Shown here piece by piece: positions 1-6,623 of a stretch of DNA of 8,855 bases. Position 1 is the stretch's first letter. Every line of letters begins with the position of its first letter. Source of the DNA: Planctomycetota bacterium (GTDB taxonomy: Bacteria; Planctomycetota; Brocadiia; JAJRTI01); the NCBI GenBank assembly GCA_024278415.1, contig JAJRTI010000112.1, positions 1 to 8,855 on the forward strand, in the 5' to 3' direction. A program made the position numbers and the translations under genes. Below the pieces are notes generated by a model. The model made no database searches. It had not been told where the DNA came from and was given only the letters and a program-made list of their open reading frames with translations.

Positions 1-96
1 AGAACCAACGACGGCATGGGATTTGATCTACGGCCTCCGACATACACAGTCACCTTCATTTCTAATGCCACATTGCCGCTAACGTTGCGATCATGA
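1..96 (+). CDS. Possible C-terminal tail of an upstream gene (5' partial)
   Basis: The frame starting at base 1 is open for 31 codons and stops at TGA 94-96. That stop overlaps the ATG of the ABC transporter gene as ATGA (93-96). This is the classic arrangement of translationally coupled operon genes, and it would explain why the ABC gene has no Shine-Dalgarno sequence. Against it, only about half of the third codon positions are G or C, well below the strong bias of the genes nearby. A second frame is also open from the window edge to TAA at 80-82. The tail is not recognisable as any family. An exporter partner subunit would be an attractive upstream gene but cannot be seen here. Confidence 0.3.
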   Translation, partial: RTNDGMGFDLRPPTYTVTFISNATLPLTLRS

Positions 97-1781
97 CCCA
101 CACCACTCGAACTCGATACGCTTGTGAAGTGAGCAAGCCCCCCTGGGGCCGGCTCACCGCGGCTGTCGTGTGTCTTGTGGCGCTGTCTGGGGTCAACTTG
201 CTCCTGCCTTTGGCGCCCAAGAAGGCTATTGACGACGTCTTCCCCAGCGGGGACATGGGCCGGCTCGTGGTGCTGCTTGTGGGCTTGCTCGGGGTGTATC
301 TGGCTCGCAACCTCTTCTACTTCCTCGCGGGCCACCTGACCAACCAAGTCGCCGGGCGCGTTGCGTTCGACCTGCGAAGCAAGCTCCTTGCGCGCATGGG
401 CGCACTCTCCCTCGACTTCTACGACAAGCACAAGCCGGGCAAGCTGACCTCCCGAGTCTTGGACGACGTGGCCGCGGTCCAGGCGTTTGTCCAAAAGCAG
501 GCCGTGAGGCTCATCATCGATGGCCTCATGCTCGGGGGCGTGATCGTGGTGGTCTTCTGCATGAACTGGCGCCTCGCCGCGGCCGCCATCGCGGTCTTCC
601 CGATGCACATCCTTGCTTGCGCGCTCAGCCGGCGGCGCATCCAGGAGCGCACCGTCGCCACGCGCGAGCATCGCGCGGCCATGGCGAGCAGCCTGATCGA
701 CCTCGTGACCCGGGCGGCCGCGATCAAGGCCGCAGGCGCGCAGCAGCGCGAGGCGCGCTCCTTCATGCACACCATGCGCAACGCCTTCACCGCGAACATG
801 AGCCTCGCAAGCGCCACGCTACAGCAGAAGGTGGTCGCCGACCTGCTCGTGGGGCTCGGCACGGTCGGCGTCTTCTGCTATGGCGGCCACATGGTCGCTT
901 GCGCGGACATGTCCGTCGGGAGCTTCGTCGCTTTCTACGGCTACATCGTCACGCTCTACCCCCTCACCGCCCGGCTCGCGTCGAGCGTGCCTGCGGCCCT
1001 CGGCGCGGTCACGAGCTTCGACCGCGTGGTCGAACTCCTCGAACACGCCCCGGACGAGACGCCCGGCATCCTTGAAGGCCAGGAAGCGGATTTCACCGGC
1101 GACGTCGAGTTCAGTGGCGTCTCTTTTGGCTACGACACCGCCCACACGGTGCTCGACAACGTGACCTTTCGCGTGCGCGCAGGCGAACGCGTCATGGTCA
1201 CCGGCGCCAACGGCTCGGGCAAGAGCGCGCTCCTCAGCCTGCTGCCCCGCTTCCGGCAGCCATCCGAGGGGCAAGTCCTGGTTAGTGGCCGCGACGTGGC
1301 CAGCATCCCGGCACAGACGTTGCGCCAGCGCATTGGCTTCGTGTTCCAGGAGCTTCAACTCTTCGACACGACCGTGCGCGAGAACATTCGCTACGCCCGG
1401 CCAGAGGCGACGGAGGCCGAGGTCCACGACGCGGCGCAGGCCGCCGGCGCACATGAGTTCATTGAGCGTCTCCCCCAGGGCTACGACACCCTCCTGGGCA
1501 TGGAAGGCGTGCGCCTGTCCCTCGGCCAAAGGCAGCGCATCGCGCTCGCGCAGGCCCTCCTCAAGTCGCCTTCCATCCTGGTGATCGACGACGTGTTTGC
1601 GTCGCTGGACGCCGACTCCCGCCAAACGATTTGGGCCAACGTGGACAAGGCCATGGCCGGAGGCACGATCATTGTCGCGGCGGGCGACCCAGAGTCGGTC
1701 GGCGACGTGGACCGCGTCCTCCGCTTGCACGAAGGCCGCGTGTTGGAGGTGCGCACGCGCCAGACGCAACGGGCCGCGTAG
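93..1781 (+). CDS. ABC exporter half-transporter (fused permease and ATPase) with degenerate ATPase site
   Basis: The 562-residue protein has the type I (MsbA-like) exporter layout. About six membrane segments lie near residues 21-42, 56-80, 140-158, 161-178, 247-268 and 275-297, followed by a nucleotide-binding domain from about 335. Visible motifs are the A-loop Tyr347, Walker A GANGSGKS (371-378), Q-loop Gln419, signature LSLGQ (475-479), Walker B ILVIDD (495-500) and D-loop SLD (504-506). Three positions depart from consensus. The catalytic Glu after Walker B is Asp500. The H-loop His is Gly531, at the MsbA spacing of 31 residues after the Walker B acidic residue. The signature has Leu for its first Gly. 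Such sites are known from the weak half of heterodimeric exporters, so this subunit probably pairs with a canonical partner outside the window. ATG 93 is the first start after the in-frame stop at 63-65 and has no clear Shine-Dalgarno. The substrate cannot be predicted. Confidence 0.92.
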   Translation: MTHTTRTRYACEVSKPPWGRLTAAVVCLVALSGVNLLLPLAPKKAIDDVFPSGDMGRLVVLLVGLLGVYLARNLFYFLAGHLTNQVAGRVAFDLRSKLLARMGALSLDFYDKHKPGKLTSRVLDDVAAVQAFVQKQAVRLIIDGLMLGGVIVVVFCMNWRLAAAAIAVFPMHILACALSRRRIQERTVATREHRAAMASSLIDLVTRAAAIKAAGAQQREARSFMHTMRNAFTANMSLASATLQQKVVADLLVGLGTVGVFCYGGHMVACADMSVGSFVAFYGYIVTLYPLTARLASSVPAALGAVTSFDRVVELLEHAPDETPGILEGQEADFTGDVEFSGVSFGYDTAHTVLDNVTFRVRAGERVMVTGANGSGKSALLSLLPRFRQPSEGQVLVSGRDVASIPAQTLRQRIGFVFQELQLFDTTVRENIRYARPEATEAEVHDAAQAAGAHEFIERLPQGYDTLLGMEGVRLSLGQRQRIALAQALLKSPSILVIDDVFASLDADSRQTIWANVDKAMAGGTIIVAAGDPESVGDVDRVLRLHEGRVLEVRTRQTQRAA

Positions 1782-2834
1782 CTACACCCGCCCCACCCGA
1801 TCCCCGCCGTCCCGCTTGGCGTTGAACAGCGCCTCATCCGCACGGTCGATCAGGATATCGACCGTTGAATGTGTCTCAGGGGGGTAGGCCGCGATTCCGC
1901 CGCTCACCGTCAGATTCACGGGGCGCCGGTCGTCGGCGAACGAGTGCTCCCGGACCATGGCGCACACGCGCTCGGCCGCGAGGTAGCCGCTCTCTTCGTC
2001 CGTCTCCGGCATGATGATCGCGAACTCCTCGCCGGCGTACCGTGCGACCAAGTCCACGTCCCGTACCGCCCCTTTCAGGATGACCGCCACTTCCCGGAGG
2101 ACCAGATCGCCCAGCTCCGTGCCTTGGGCGTCATTCACCAGCTTAAACCGATCCACATCGAACATGAGCAGGCAGAACCGCGAGCCGTAGCGTTTCGCGC
2201 GCTTGAGTTCCTTGCCGAGTTGCTCCATGAAGTGGTCGCGGTTGAACACTCCCGTGAGTTCGTCCATGATGGACATGCGCCGAAACTTCTCCTTCAGGTC
2301 GCGCAGCTCATGGTCGTAGGACTGGCGTTCGAGTTCCGCACCCACCCATTCACTCAGGATCGTCAGAAGCTCCGACGCCACGCCGTGGAAAGCCATCGGC
2401 TCCGAACTCATTGCGGCGAGCGCGGCTAAGACTCTGCCGTCTTGCCGGCGAACGGGCACGCCAAGGTAGGCCTTGATGCCGCCGTCCACGACGATCTTCA
2501 ACCCCTTCAATTCGTCGTGCTGATCCGCGTCGTGCACGAGCAGCGGCTTGTCCGCTTCGATCACTCTCGCGCTGAGCGTGTCCTCCGCGTTCCATTTCCC
2601 TCCCACGGCCAATTCGGGCGGGAGGCCGGTCGACGCTTTCGCGAAGACCTGCCCACGCTGAATCACGTCCACCGTGACCATGGGGACGTCAAGGATTCGC
2701 GCCGCCTCCCCCACGATGACCGGCAGCACGGGGTCATCGCCCTCGAACAACCGCAAGCTTAGCCTGAACAAGTCGCCCATCCACTGGGCTTGCGTCTCCA
2801 ACTGCGCGATACGTTCGGTCTCTACGGTGGACAT
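1782..2834 (-). CDS. GAF-GGDEF diguanylate cyclase
   Basis: A 350-residue cytoplasmic protein predicted to make cyclic di-GMP from two GTP. Residues about 22-168 form a GAF-like sensor domain, followed by a charged helical linker (about 168-188) and a GGDEF domain (about 186-350). Within the GGDEF domain are DELT (191-194), metal-binding Asp226 in FDVDRFK, N234-D235 of the substrate loop, and the active-site loop AGEEF (267-271). The first Gly of GGEEF is Ala, a substitution found in some active cyclases. The product-inhibition I-site RxxD is intact as RDVD (258-261), so feedback inhibition is likely. No membrane segment or signal peptide is visible, so the GAF domain should sense a cytoplasmic ligand or redox state; which one is unknown. 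ATG 2832-2834 follows GAGAGG at six-base spacing. The stop directly abuts the stop of the convergent ABC gene. Confidence 0.94.
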   Translation of the reverse strand: MSTVETERIAQLETQAQWMGDLFRLSLRLFEGDDPVLPVIVGEAARILDVPMVTVDVIQRGQVFAKASTGLPPELAVGGKWNAEDTLSARVIEADKPLLVHDADQHDELKGLKIVVDGGIKAYLGVPVRRQDGRVLAALAAMSSEPMAFHGVASELLTILSEWVGAELERQSYDHELRDLKEKFRRMSIMDELTGVFNRDHFMEQLGKELKRAKRYGSRFCLLMFDVDRFKLVNDAQGTELGDLVLREVAVILKGAVRDVDLVARYAGEEFAIIMPETDEESGYLAAERVCAMVREHSFADDRRPVNLTVSGGIAAYPPETHSTVDILIDRADEALFNAKRDGGDRVGRV

Positions 2835-2840
2835 GGCGGG

Positions 2841-2846
2841 CCTCTC
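2841..2846 (-). promoter_or_regulatory. Ribosome binding site of the diguanylate cyclase gene
   Basis: GAGAGG on the minus strand, six bases before the ATG at 2832-2834. It supports that start over later internal methionines. Confidence 0.7.
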
Positions 2847-2902
2847 ATCTGGATGGGCGCAACGCCGGTAGGTAGCGTAGACAACAAGTACGCAACAATG
2901 CT

Positions 2903-2930
2903 ATTGTATCGGGCCAGGCGGGGGCGTCAA
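2903..2930 (-). promoter_or_regulatory. Sigma70-type promoter for the diguanylate cyclase gene
   Basis: On the minus strand a -35 TTGACG (2925-2930) and a -10 TACAAT (2903-2908) are separated by 16 bases. Each hexamer matches five of six consensus positions. Transcription would start near 2896, giving a leader of about 60 bases before the ATG. The -10 overlaps a small palindrome (ACAAT-GCT-ATTGT, 2895-2907), a possible but unproven operator. Confidence 0.6.
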
Positions 2931-2955
2931 GACGCCGCACGCCAGGGTCACAGGC

Positions 2956-3083
2956 GGGGTCAGGTCTCAACTTACAACTTAGAGCTGCTGATCGGCTGCA
3001 ACGTGGTTATCCTTAGGCATGCCAGGGCCACGCATATGGTCAAGCCCTTGCCAGCGCTAAGTTGTAAGTTGAGACCTGACCCC
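2956..3083. mobile_element. 128-bp MITE-like element with perfect 26-bp terminal inverted repeats
   Basis: The left arm 2956-2981 begins GGGGTCAGGTCTCAACTTAC. The right arm 3058-3083 is its exact reverse complement over all 26 bases, and pairing continues into a partial inner stem (one more pair, a mismatch, then GCTG/CCAGC-like pairing). The 74-76 bp interior has no gene. The size and perfect arms fit a non-autonomous miniature element or a large REP-type hairpin mobilised by a transposase elsewhere. No clear target-site duplication is visible beside the arms. It sits in the divergent gap between the diguanylate cyclase promoter and the rseC-like gene and ends 24 bases before that gene's ATG. 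It may therefore influence expression of that operon. Confidence 0.8.
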
Positions 3084-3107
3084 ACAATTCATTCTCTTGG
3101 TGCACCC

Positions 3108-3524
3108 ATGTTAGAAACCGGAACAGTCCTCGAAGTCACTACCACGACAGCCAAGATCCGGCTGGAGCCCACCGCGTCCTGCGACTCCTGTGGGCACAAG
3201 GGCTCCTGCGCGGGGAGCGCAGGCAAATCGTTTGTGGTGGACGCGGAGAACGCGTGCTCTGCACAGCCTGGCGACTGCGTCCAGGTTGAGATGACGCCTG
3301 CGCCGGCGTGGATGGCGATTGTGTTCGTCTTTGTTGTGCCGATCGTGCTCATGCTCGCGGGGTTTGCTGTTGGTTATCAACTCACAGCGCAGGACTGGGG
3401 CGCCGCGGTCGGCGCCGCGCTTGGCCTCGTTGCCGGTTTTATCTCGATGTGGGCCGCAAACCGCACGCTTCTCACGCACCCCGAATACAACCCGACAATC
3501 ATCCGCGTCCTCGAGGAGGGCTGA
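3108..3524 (+). CDS. RseC/MucC-family (SoxR-reducing system type) inner-membrane protein
   Basis: A 138-residue protein with the RseC/MucC layout: an N-terminal cytoplasmic Cys-rich segment with C25-x2-C28-x5-C34, a small beta-rich region, then two membrane helices (about 67-89 and 97-117) and a short tail. Escherichia coli RseC is linked to the sigma-E regulon and to the Rsx/Rnf electron-transfer system that reduces SoxR. The cysteines suggest a redox or iron-sulfur role here, which is inference. No rpoE, rseA/B or rnf gene lies in the window. The frame is open upstream to about 2790, but the family begins at ATG 3108 and the upstream part would read through the inverted-repeat element, so 3108 is chosen. 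Its Shine-Dalgarno is weak. It forms an operon with the next gene, one base between stop and start. Confidence 0.87.
   Translation: MLETGTVLEVTTTTAKIRLEPTASCDSCGHKGSCAGSAGKSFVVDAENACSAQPGDCVQVEMTPAPAWMAIVFVFVVPIVLMLAGFAVGYQLTAQDWGAAVGAALGLVAGFISMWAANRTLLTHPEYNPTIIRVLEEG
3513..3520 (+). promoter_or_regulatory. Ribosome binding site fixing the GTG start of the DUF3352-like gene
   Basis: GAGGAGGG lies inside the last codons of the rseC-like gene, five bases before GTG 3526. It is a near-perfect Shine-Dalgarno. It decides for the GTG start, which also leaves a clean signal peptide at the N-terminus. Confidence 0.85.
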
Positions 3525-3525
3525 C

Positions 3526-5298
3526 GTGCCACCGCGGGCCGCATCCATCGCCCATGCCATCGCCGGCCTTGCCTTCTTCGCTGCGGCCGCGGCGAGCGCG
3601 CAGTCGCCCATGGGCTACCTGCCCGAGGACACGCTGCTCTTCGTGTCGATGCCCGACGTGGATCGCACCGCGGCGAGTTTCCAGCACACCGCGCTCCACG
3701 AGATCTGGGGAGACCCTGAGGTGCAGCCGGCGCTGCGCAAGGCCGGCCAGTGGCTCTTGGCCGCGGCCCGCTCCAAAATCGCCGCGCTTCGGGGGAAAGC
3801 CAAGCCGCAGGGCGGGCTTAAGAACGGCGACTTTGCCGGCGTCTTTGGCGGCCAGGCCACGCTCGCGCTCCTCGACCTCGACGCATCCTTCAAGCCCCCA
3901 GTCCCACGCCTCGCGCTGGTGTTAGGCGTGCGCGACGAGGCCCGGTTCGCCGCACTCTGTGCGGAGGTCGACGCCGCGATGGCATCGTCTGGCAACGCGA
4001 AGCTGCACAAGGAGGTGCGCCAAATGCGCGGCGCGGCCGTCACCGTCTGGACGGACGGATCGCCGCACGCGGTCTGCCGCGCGCGGGTCGGCCAGCTCTG
4101 CGTGCTCACCCTCTCGACCGGCGCCATGGACACGATCCTCGCCGGGCTGGCTGGCGCGGGCGGAGCCACTGTAGCGGCCGCGCGGTCCATTGCGGAGGTG
4201 CAGCGCCGGCTGGGAGGATCAGGCTGCGATTTCATCGCCCACGCCAACGTCGCTCGCCTCCTGCCTCGTTTGGGCCTGGCCGGCGACGCGGCCAACGCGA
4301 CAGGGCTGGCCGGCATCCACTCGGCCACTCTCGGCCTGGCCATCACCCCTCCCGGCATCAAAGACGCCCTCTATGTGTATGCCCCGGGCGAACGCCGCGG
4401 CCTCCTTGGCCTAGTGCAGCCCGGCGAGGCCCCCACGGCCATGCTCGCGTTGGCGCCGCCGGACGCGCGCAGCGTTCGAGTGGCCCAGCTCGACTTGGTC
4501 CATGCCGCGGCCGAGCTGTCGCGCGCGCTCAAGGCGACTTTGCCGCTGCGCCATGCCGCCATCGCCGCGCGCTTGCGGCGGTTCGAGCAAACCTTTGGGC
4601 TCAACCTGCGCGACGACGTGCTCGCCGCGCTCGGCGACCGCTTCGCGGCCATCACTTTCGACGCGCGCGGTCCTTCATGGCTCGGCTTGGGCACGTGGGC
4701 CGCGATCGCCGAAGTGCGAGACGCAACCCGCTTGCGCCGCTCGTTGCTCCGCATCGCTTCGCTCTCGAACGCGGCCGCGAAATCGAAGTCCCAGCCCCTC
4801 CCCTGGCGCACCATGAAACACGCCGGCGTCGCCGTCCACTATGCGGTCAGTTCCGTGCCTCTGCTCTCGCCCTGCTTTGCCGTCACGGACCGATACGCGA
4901 TCTTCGCTTTGCACCCGCAGGCCATCAGGCAAGCCCTGGACCGCATAGCCACGCCGTCCCCAGACGTTCGGTCCCGTCCGGACTTCCAGCGGGTCATCTC
5001 GCACGTCTCCCAGCCGAGCGCGCTACTTCGCTACACGGACCTTCGGGCGGCCACGAACGAAGCGTATGCCGCGTTGCCGGCGTTTCTCACTTGGCTGGCC
5101 GGTCGGGGCCAGCGCGTGCGAATCGATCCGGCCTTGCTCCCGCCGTTGGACAAGATATCGGATCGCCTTTTCGGCAGTGCGGCGAGCCTGACGAGCGACG
5201 CGCAGGGGCTGTGTTGGGAGTGCTACTCGCCCTACGGCGGGGTCACGCTGGGGTGCGCGGCCGCGGGATGGGGCGCGTGGGCGTTGCTCAAGCCCTAG
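3526..5298 (+). CDS. Secreted DUF3352-like protein of unknown function
   Basis: A 590-residue protein read from GTG 3526. Residues 1-26 form a signal peptide (Arg4, hydrophobic core about 8-22, likely cleavage ASA-QS). The mature part starts YLPEDTLLFVSMPDVDRTAA, followed by GDPEVQPALRKA. This opening is typical of large secreted DUF3352-type proteins, which describe a pseudo-repeated alpha/beta fold with no known activity. Further family-like stretches are FGLNLRDDVLAALGDRFAAI (357-376) and FAVTDRYAIFALHPQAIRQA (451-470). The C-terminus (about 571-588) is hydrophobic and could be a membrane anchor. The same frame is open 207 bases further upstream inside the rseC-like gene, but that would bury the signal peptide. 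It is co-transcribed with the rseC-like gene, suggesting a shared envelope role. The TAG stop overlaps the first base of the palindromic element at 5298. The family assignment is by pattern and moderately sure; the gene itself is certain. Confidence 0.88.
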   Translation: MPPRAASIAHAIAGLAFFAAAAASAQSPMGYLPEDTLLFVSMPDVDRTAASFQHTALHEIWGDPEVQPALRKAGQWLLAAARSKIAALRGKAKPQGGLKNGDFAGVFGGQATLALLDLDASFKPPVPRLALVLGVRDEARFAALCAEVDAAMASSGNAKLHKEVRQMRGAAVTVWTDGSPHAVCRARVGQLCVLTLSTGAMDTILAGLAGAGGATVAAARSIAEVQRRLGGSGCDFIAHANVARLLPRLGLAGDAANATGLAGIHSATLGLAITPPGIKDALYVYAPGERRGLLGLVQPGEAPTAMLALAPPDARSVRVAQLDLVHAAAELSRALKATLPLRHAAIAARLRRFEQTFGLNLRDDVLAALGDRFAAITFDARGPSWLGLGTWAAIAEVRDATRLRRSLLRIASLSNAAAKSKSQPLPWRTMKHAGVAVHYAVSSVPLLSPCFAVTDRYAIFALHPQAIRQALDRIATPSPDVRSRPDFQRVISHVSQPSALLRYTDLRAATNEAYAALPAFLTWLAGRGQRVRIDPALLPPLDKISDRLFGSAASLTSDAQGLCWECYSPYGGVTLGCAAAGWGAWALLKP

Positions 5299-5457
5299 CA
5301 GCCCGTCAACAAAGTGCTGTCGTGCTACGACGGGCTCTTGGGGCCGATCTCTTCGTTTCGAAATCTCGACGAATGGACGCATTCGCCTGCGATTTCGCGC
5401 CTCGATCTCGGCCCCAATTCCTCCGTCTCGCGACGGACGACTCTATTGACGGTCTGC
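5298..5457. repeat. 160-bp imperfect palindromic element with 18-bp terminal inverted repeats
   Basis: The ends 5298-5315 (GCAGCCCGTCAACAAAGT) and 5440-5457 (reverse complement GCAGACCGTCAATAGAGT) agree at 15 of 18 positions. Inside, TTGGGGCCGA (5338-5347) pairs perfectly with TCGGCCCCAA (5408-5417). Between these, CGAAATC and CGAATG motifs recur in inverted order toward the centre. Small side hairpins occur at corresponding places in each arm: GTCGT-GCT-ACGAC (5319-5331) and CCGTC-TCGC-GACGG (5423-5436). The whole could fold as a branched cruciform. It fills most of the gap between two convergent genes, so it may act as a bidirectional terminator as well as being a decayed mobile repeat. It contains no gene. 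Confidence 0.7.
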
Positions 5458-5479
5458 CAGCCAAGCGCTCTGCGCGCGC

Positions 5480-6436
5480 TCACCCGTCCACCAGTGCGCC
5501 GGCACACGACGACCCCGCGCCGGCTGTGCACCCAAAGCAGTGGTTGCCCGTCACGATCTTCCGCGGGCGGCGCAATTGCCCGTTCACATTCGCAATCGTG
5601 AGCCCATCCACCTCTGCGGGCAGTCCGAGCGCGAGGTTGAAATCGCAGTCGTAGAGCCGGCCGTCCCAATCCACACACACCTGCCCTCGGCACATGAGCC
5701 CGTCGAGCGTCGCCTCGTTGAACGCGGCCTGCAACTCCGCCACGTACGCCTGAAGCTGTCCCTCGCGTTGGAGCCGCTCGCCGAAGCGGCCGATGGGCAT
5801 GTTGGTGATCGTCAACAGTCGGCTGAACTGGATGCCGAATCGATTCCCCAGTTCGCGGCGGTACGCCTCCTCCAGCTCCGCCTGCTCCCCGGGGAGGAAC
5901 GCATCGCCGGGGTTGTACACCAGATCCAACGGCAGCCCCTCGGCCTGGCCGTATCCCAGTCTGTTGAGCCGACGAATCGCGTCGATGCTCTGCTCGTATA
6001 CGCCGGGGCCGCGCTGTGCGCGCACGTTCTCCTCCAAGTAGCATGGCATCGAGGCCACCAGCGCCACGCCGCGGTCGCGCAAAAACTCCATGATGCCGTC
6101 ACACTCAGGCGCCAACATGGCCACGAGGTTGCTGCGCACCATCACAGGCCTCCCCGTCTTTGCAAGTGCGTCGATGAACTCCTGAAACTGCGGATGCAAT
6201 TCTGGAGTGCCGCCAGTCACGTCCACCACATCCCACTCGGCCTTGGCCGCCGCGTCCACGACCGCGGCCATGATGCCATCGCCCATCATCTCCGTGCGCG
6301 CGGGTGAACACTCCAGATGGCAGTGCTTGCAGGCCAAGTTGCACAAGCGCCCCACGTTGACTTGCAGCTTCCCAATGCGAGCCGTCGAAAGCCCTGTCGG
6401 GATCACACCCATGATGTGTTCATCAAACGCGTTCAT
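5480..6436 (-). CDS. arsS: ArsS-type radical SAM protein (arsenosugar biosynthesis family, DUF3641 C-terminus)
   Basis: A 318-residue radical SAM enzyme. The cluster motif CNLACKHC (C32, C36, C39) binds the 4Fe-4S cluster that cleaves S-adenosylmethionine, and GGTPE (75-79) is the SAM-contacting segment. The rest matches the ArsS/radical SAM-Cys-rich family closely: VASMPCYLEENVRAQRG (127-143), LDLVYNPGDAFLP (170-182), SRLLTITNMPIGRF (205-218), MCRGQVCVDWDGRLYDCDFN (248-267) and the C-terminal GNHCFGCTAGAGSSC (297-311), whose cysteines may bind a second cluster. ArsS is proposed to add the deoxyadenosyl group in arsenosugar formation, usually beside an ArsM methyltransferase; no arsM is visible here, so the true substrate is open. 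ATG 6434-6436 follows GGAGGG at four bases. A TTG at 6533-6535 would add 33 residues without family likeness. Confidence 0.92.
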   Translation of the reverse strand: MNAFDEHIMGVIPTGLSTARIGKLQVNVGRLCNLACKHCHLECSPARTEMMGDGIMAAVVDAAAKAEWDVVDVTGGTPELHPQFQEFIDALAKTGRPVMVRSNLVAMLAPECDGIMEFLRDRGVALVASMPCYLEENVRAQRGPGVYEQSIDAIRRLNRLGYGQAEGLPLDLVYNPGDAFLPGEQAELEEAYRRELGNRFGIQFSRLLTITNMPIGRFGERLQREGQLQAYVAELQAAFNEATLDGLMCRGQVCVDWDGRLYDCDFNLALGLPAEVDGLTIANVNGQLRRPRKIVTGNHCFGCTAGAGSSCAGALVDG

Positions 6437-6440
6437 CGGT

Positions 6441-6446
6441 CCCTCC
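6441..6446 (-). promoter_or_regulatory. Ribosome binding site of the arsS-like gene
   Basis: GGAGGG on the minus strand, four bases before the ATG at 6434-6436. It confirms this start over the upstream TTG at 6533-6535. Confidence 0.75.
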
Positions 6447-6525
6447 GTACGCTGTTGCGCCAGATCCAGGCCGAGCCCGTGTACCTTCTCACTCGCAAAC
6501 TCTGCCTGCCCGGCGCTATTCCCCA

Positions 6526-6555
6526 AGTGTAGCAAAAGCCGCTCTTGCTCGGAAA
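6526..6555 (-). promoter_or_regulatory. Weak candidate promoter for the arsS-like gene
   Basis: On the minus strand TACACT (6526-6531) is preceded by TGC, an extended -10 pattern. A poor -35 TTTCCG (6550-6555) lies 18 bases upstream. A start near 6519 would give a leader of about 83 bases. The match is modest and could be chance. Confidence 0.28.
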
Positions 6556-6623
6556 CGCATGCGACGCATTGGCGTGCGAGGCATAGGCAACGGCACCGTG
6601 TGCGCGACTCCTTGCTTCTGCCA

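Noticed and set aside
1..82. Second open frame from the window edge, ending TAA 80-82
   Set aside because: Only 26 codons are visible with no codon bias or motif. The alternative frame ending in the ATGA overlap is slightly better supported.
819..1769. A 316-codon minus-strand open frame opposite the ABC gene
   Set aside because: It is antisense to the conserved ATPase domain and has no recognisable domain of its own.
3062..3088. Outward promoter in the right arm of the 128-bp element (TTGTAA and CACAAT)
   Set aside because: The spacer is only 15 bases and the -10 match is four of six; it would need transcription-start mapping to be believed.
2790..3107. Upstream extension of the rseC-like gene to ATG 2790
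   Set aside because: It would overlap the divergent cyclase gene, read through its promoter and the inverted-repeat element, and add 106 residues with no family likeness.
3319..3525. Upstream extension of the DUF3352-like gene to ATG 3319
   Set aside because: It would overlap the rseC-like gene by some 200 bases and bury the signal peptide. GTG 3526 has a near-perfect Shine-Dalgarno.
5325..6044. A 239-codon minus-strand open frame overlapping the arsS-like gene
   Set aside because: It is an out-of-frame shadow of the arsS-like gene, rich in Arg, Gly and Ala, and runs into the palindromic element.
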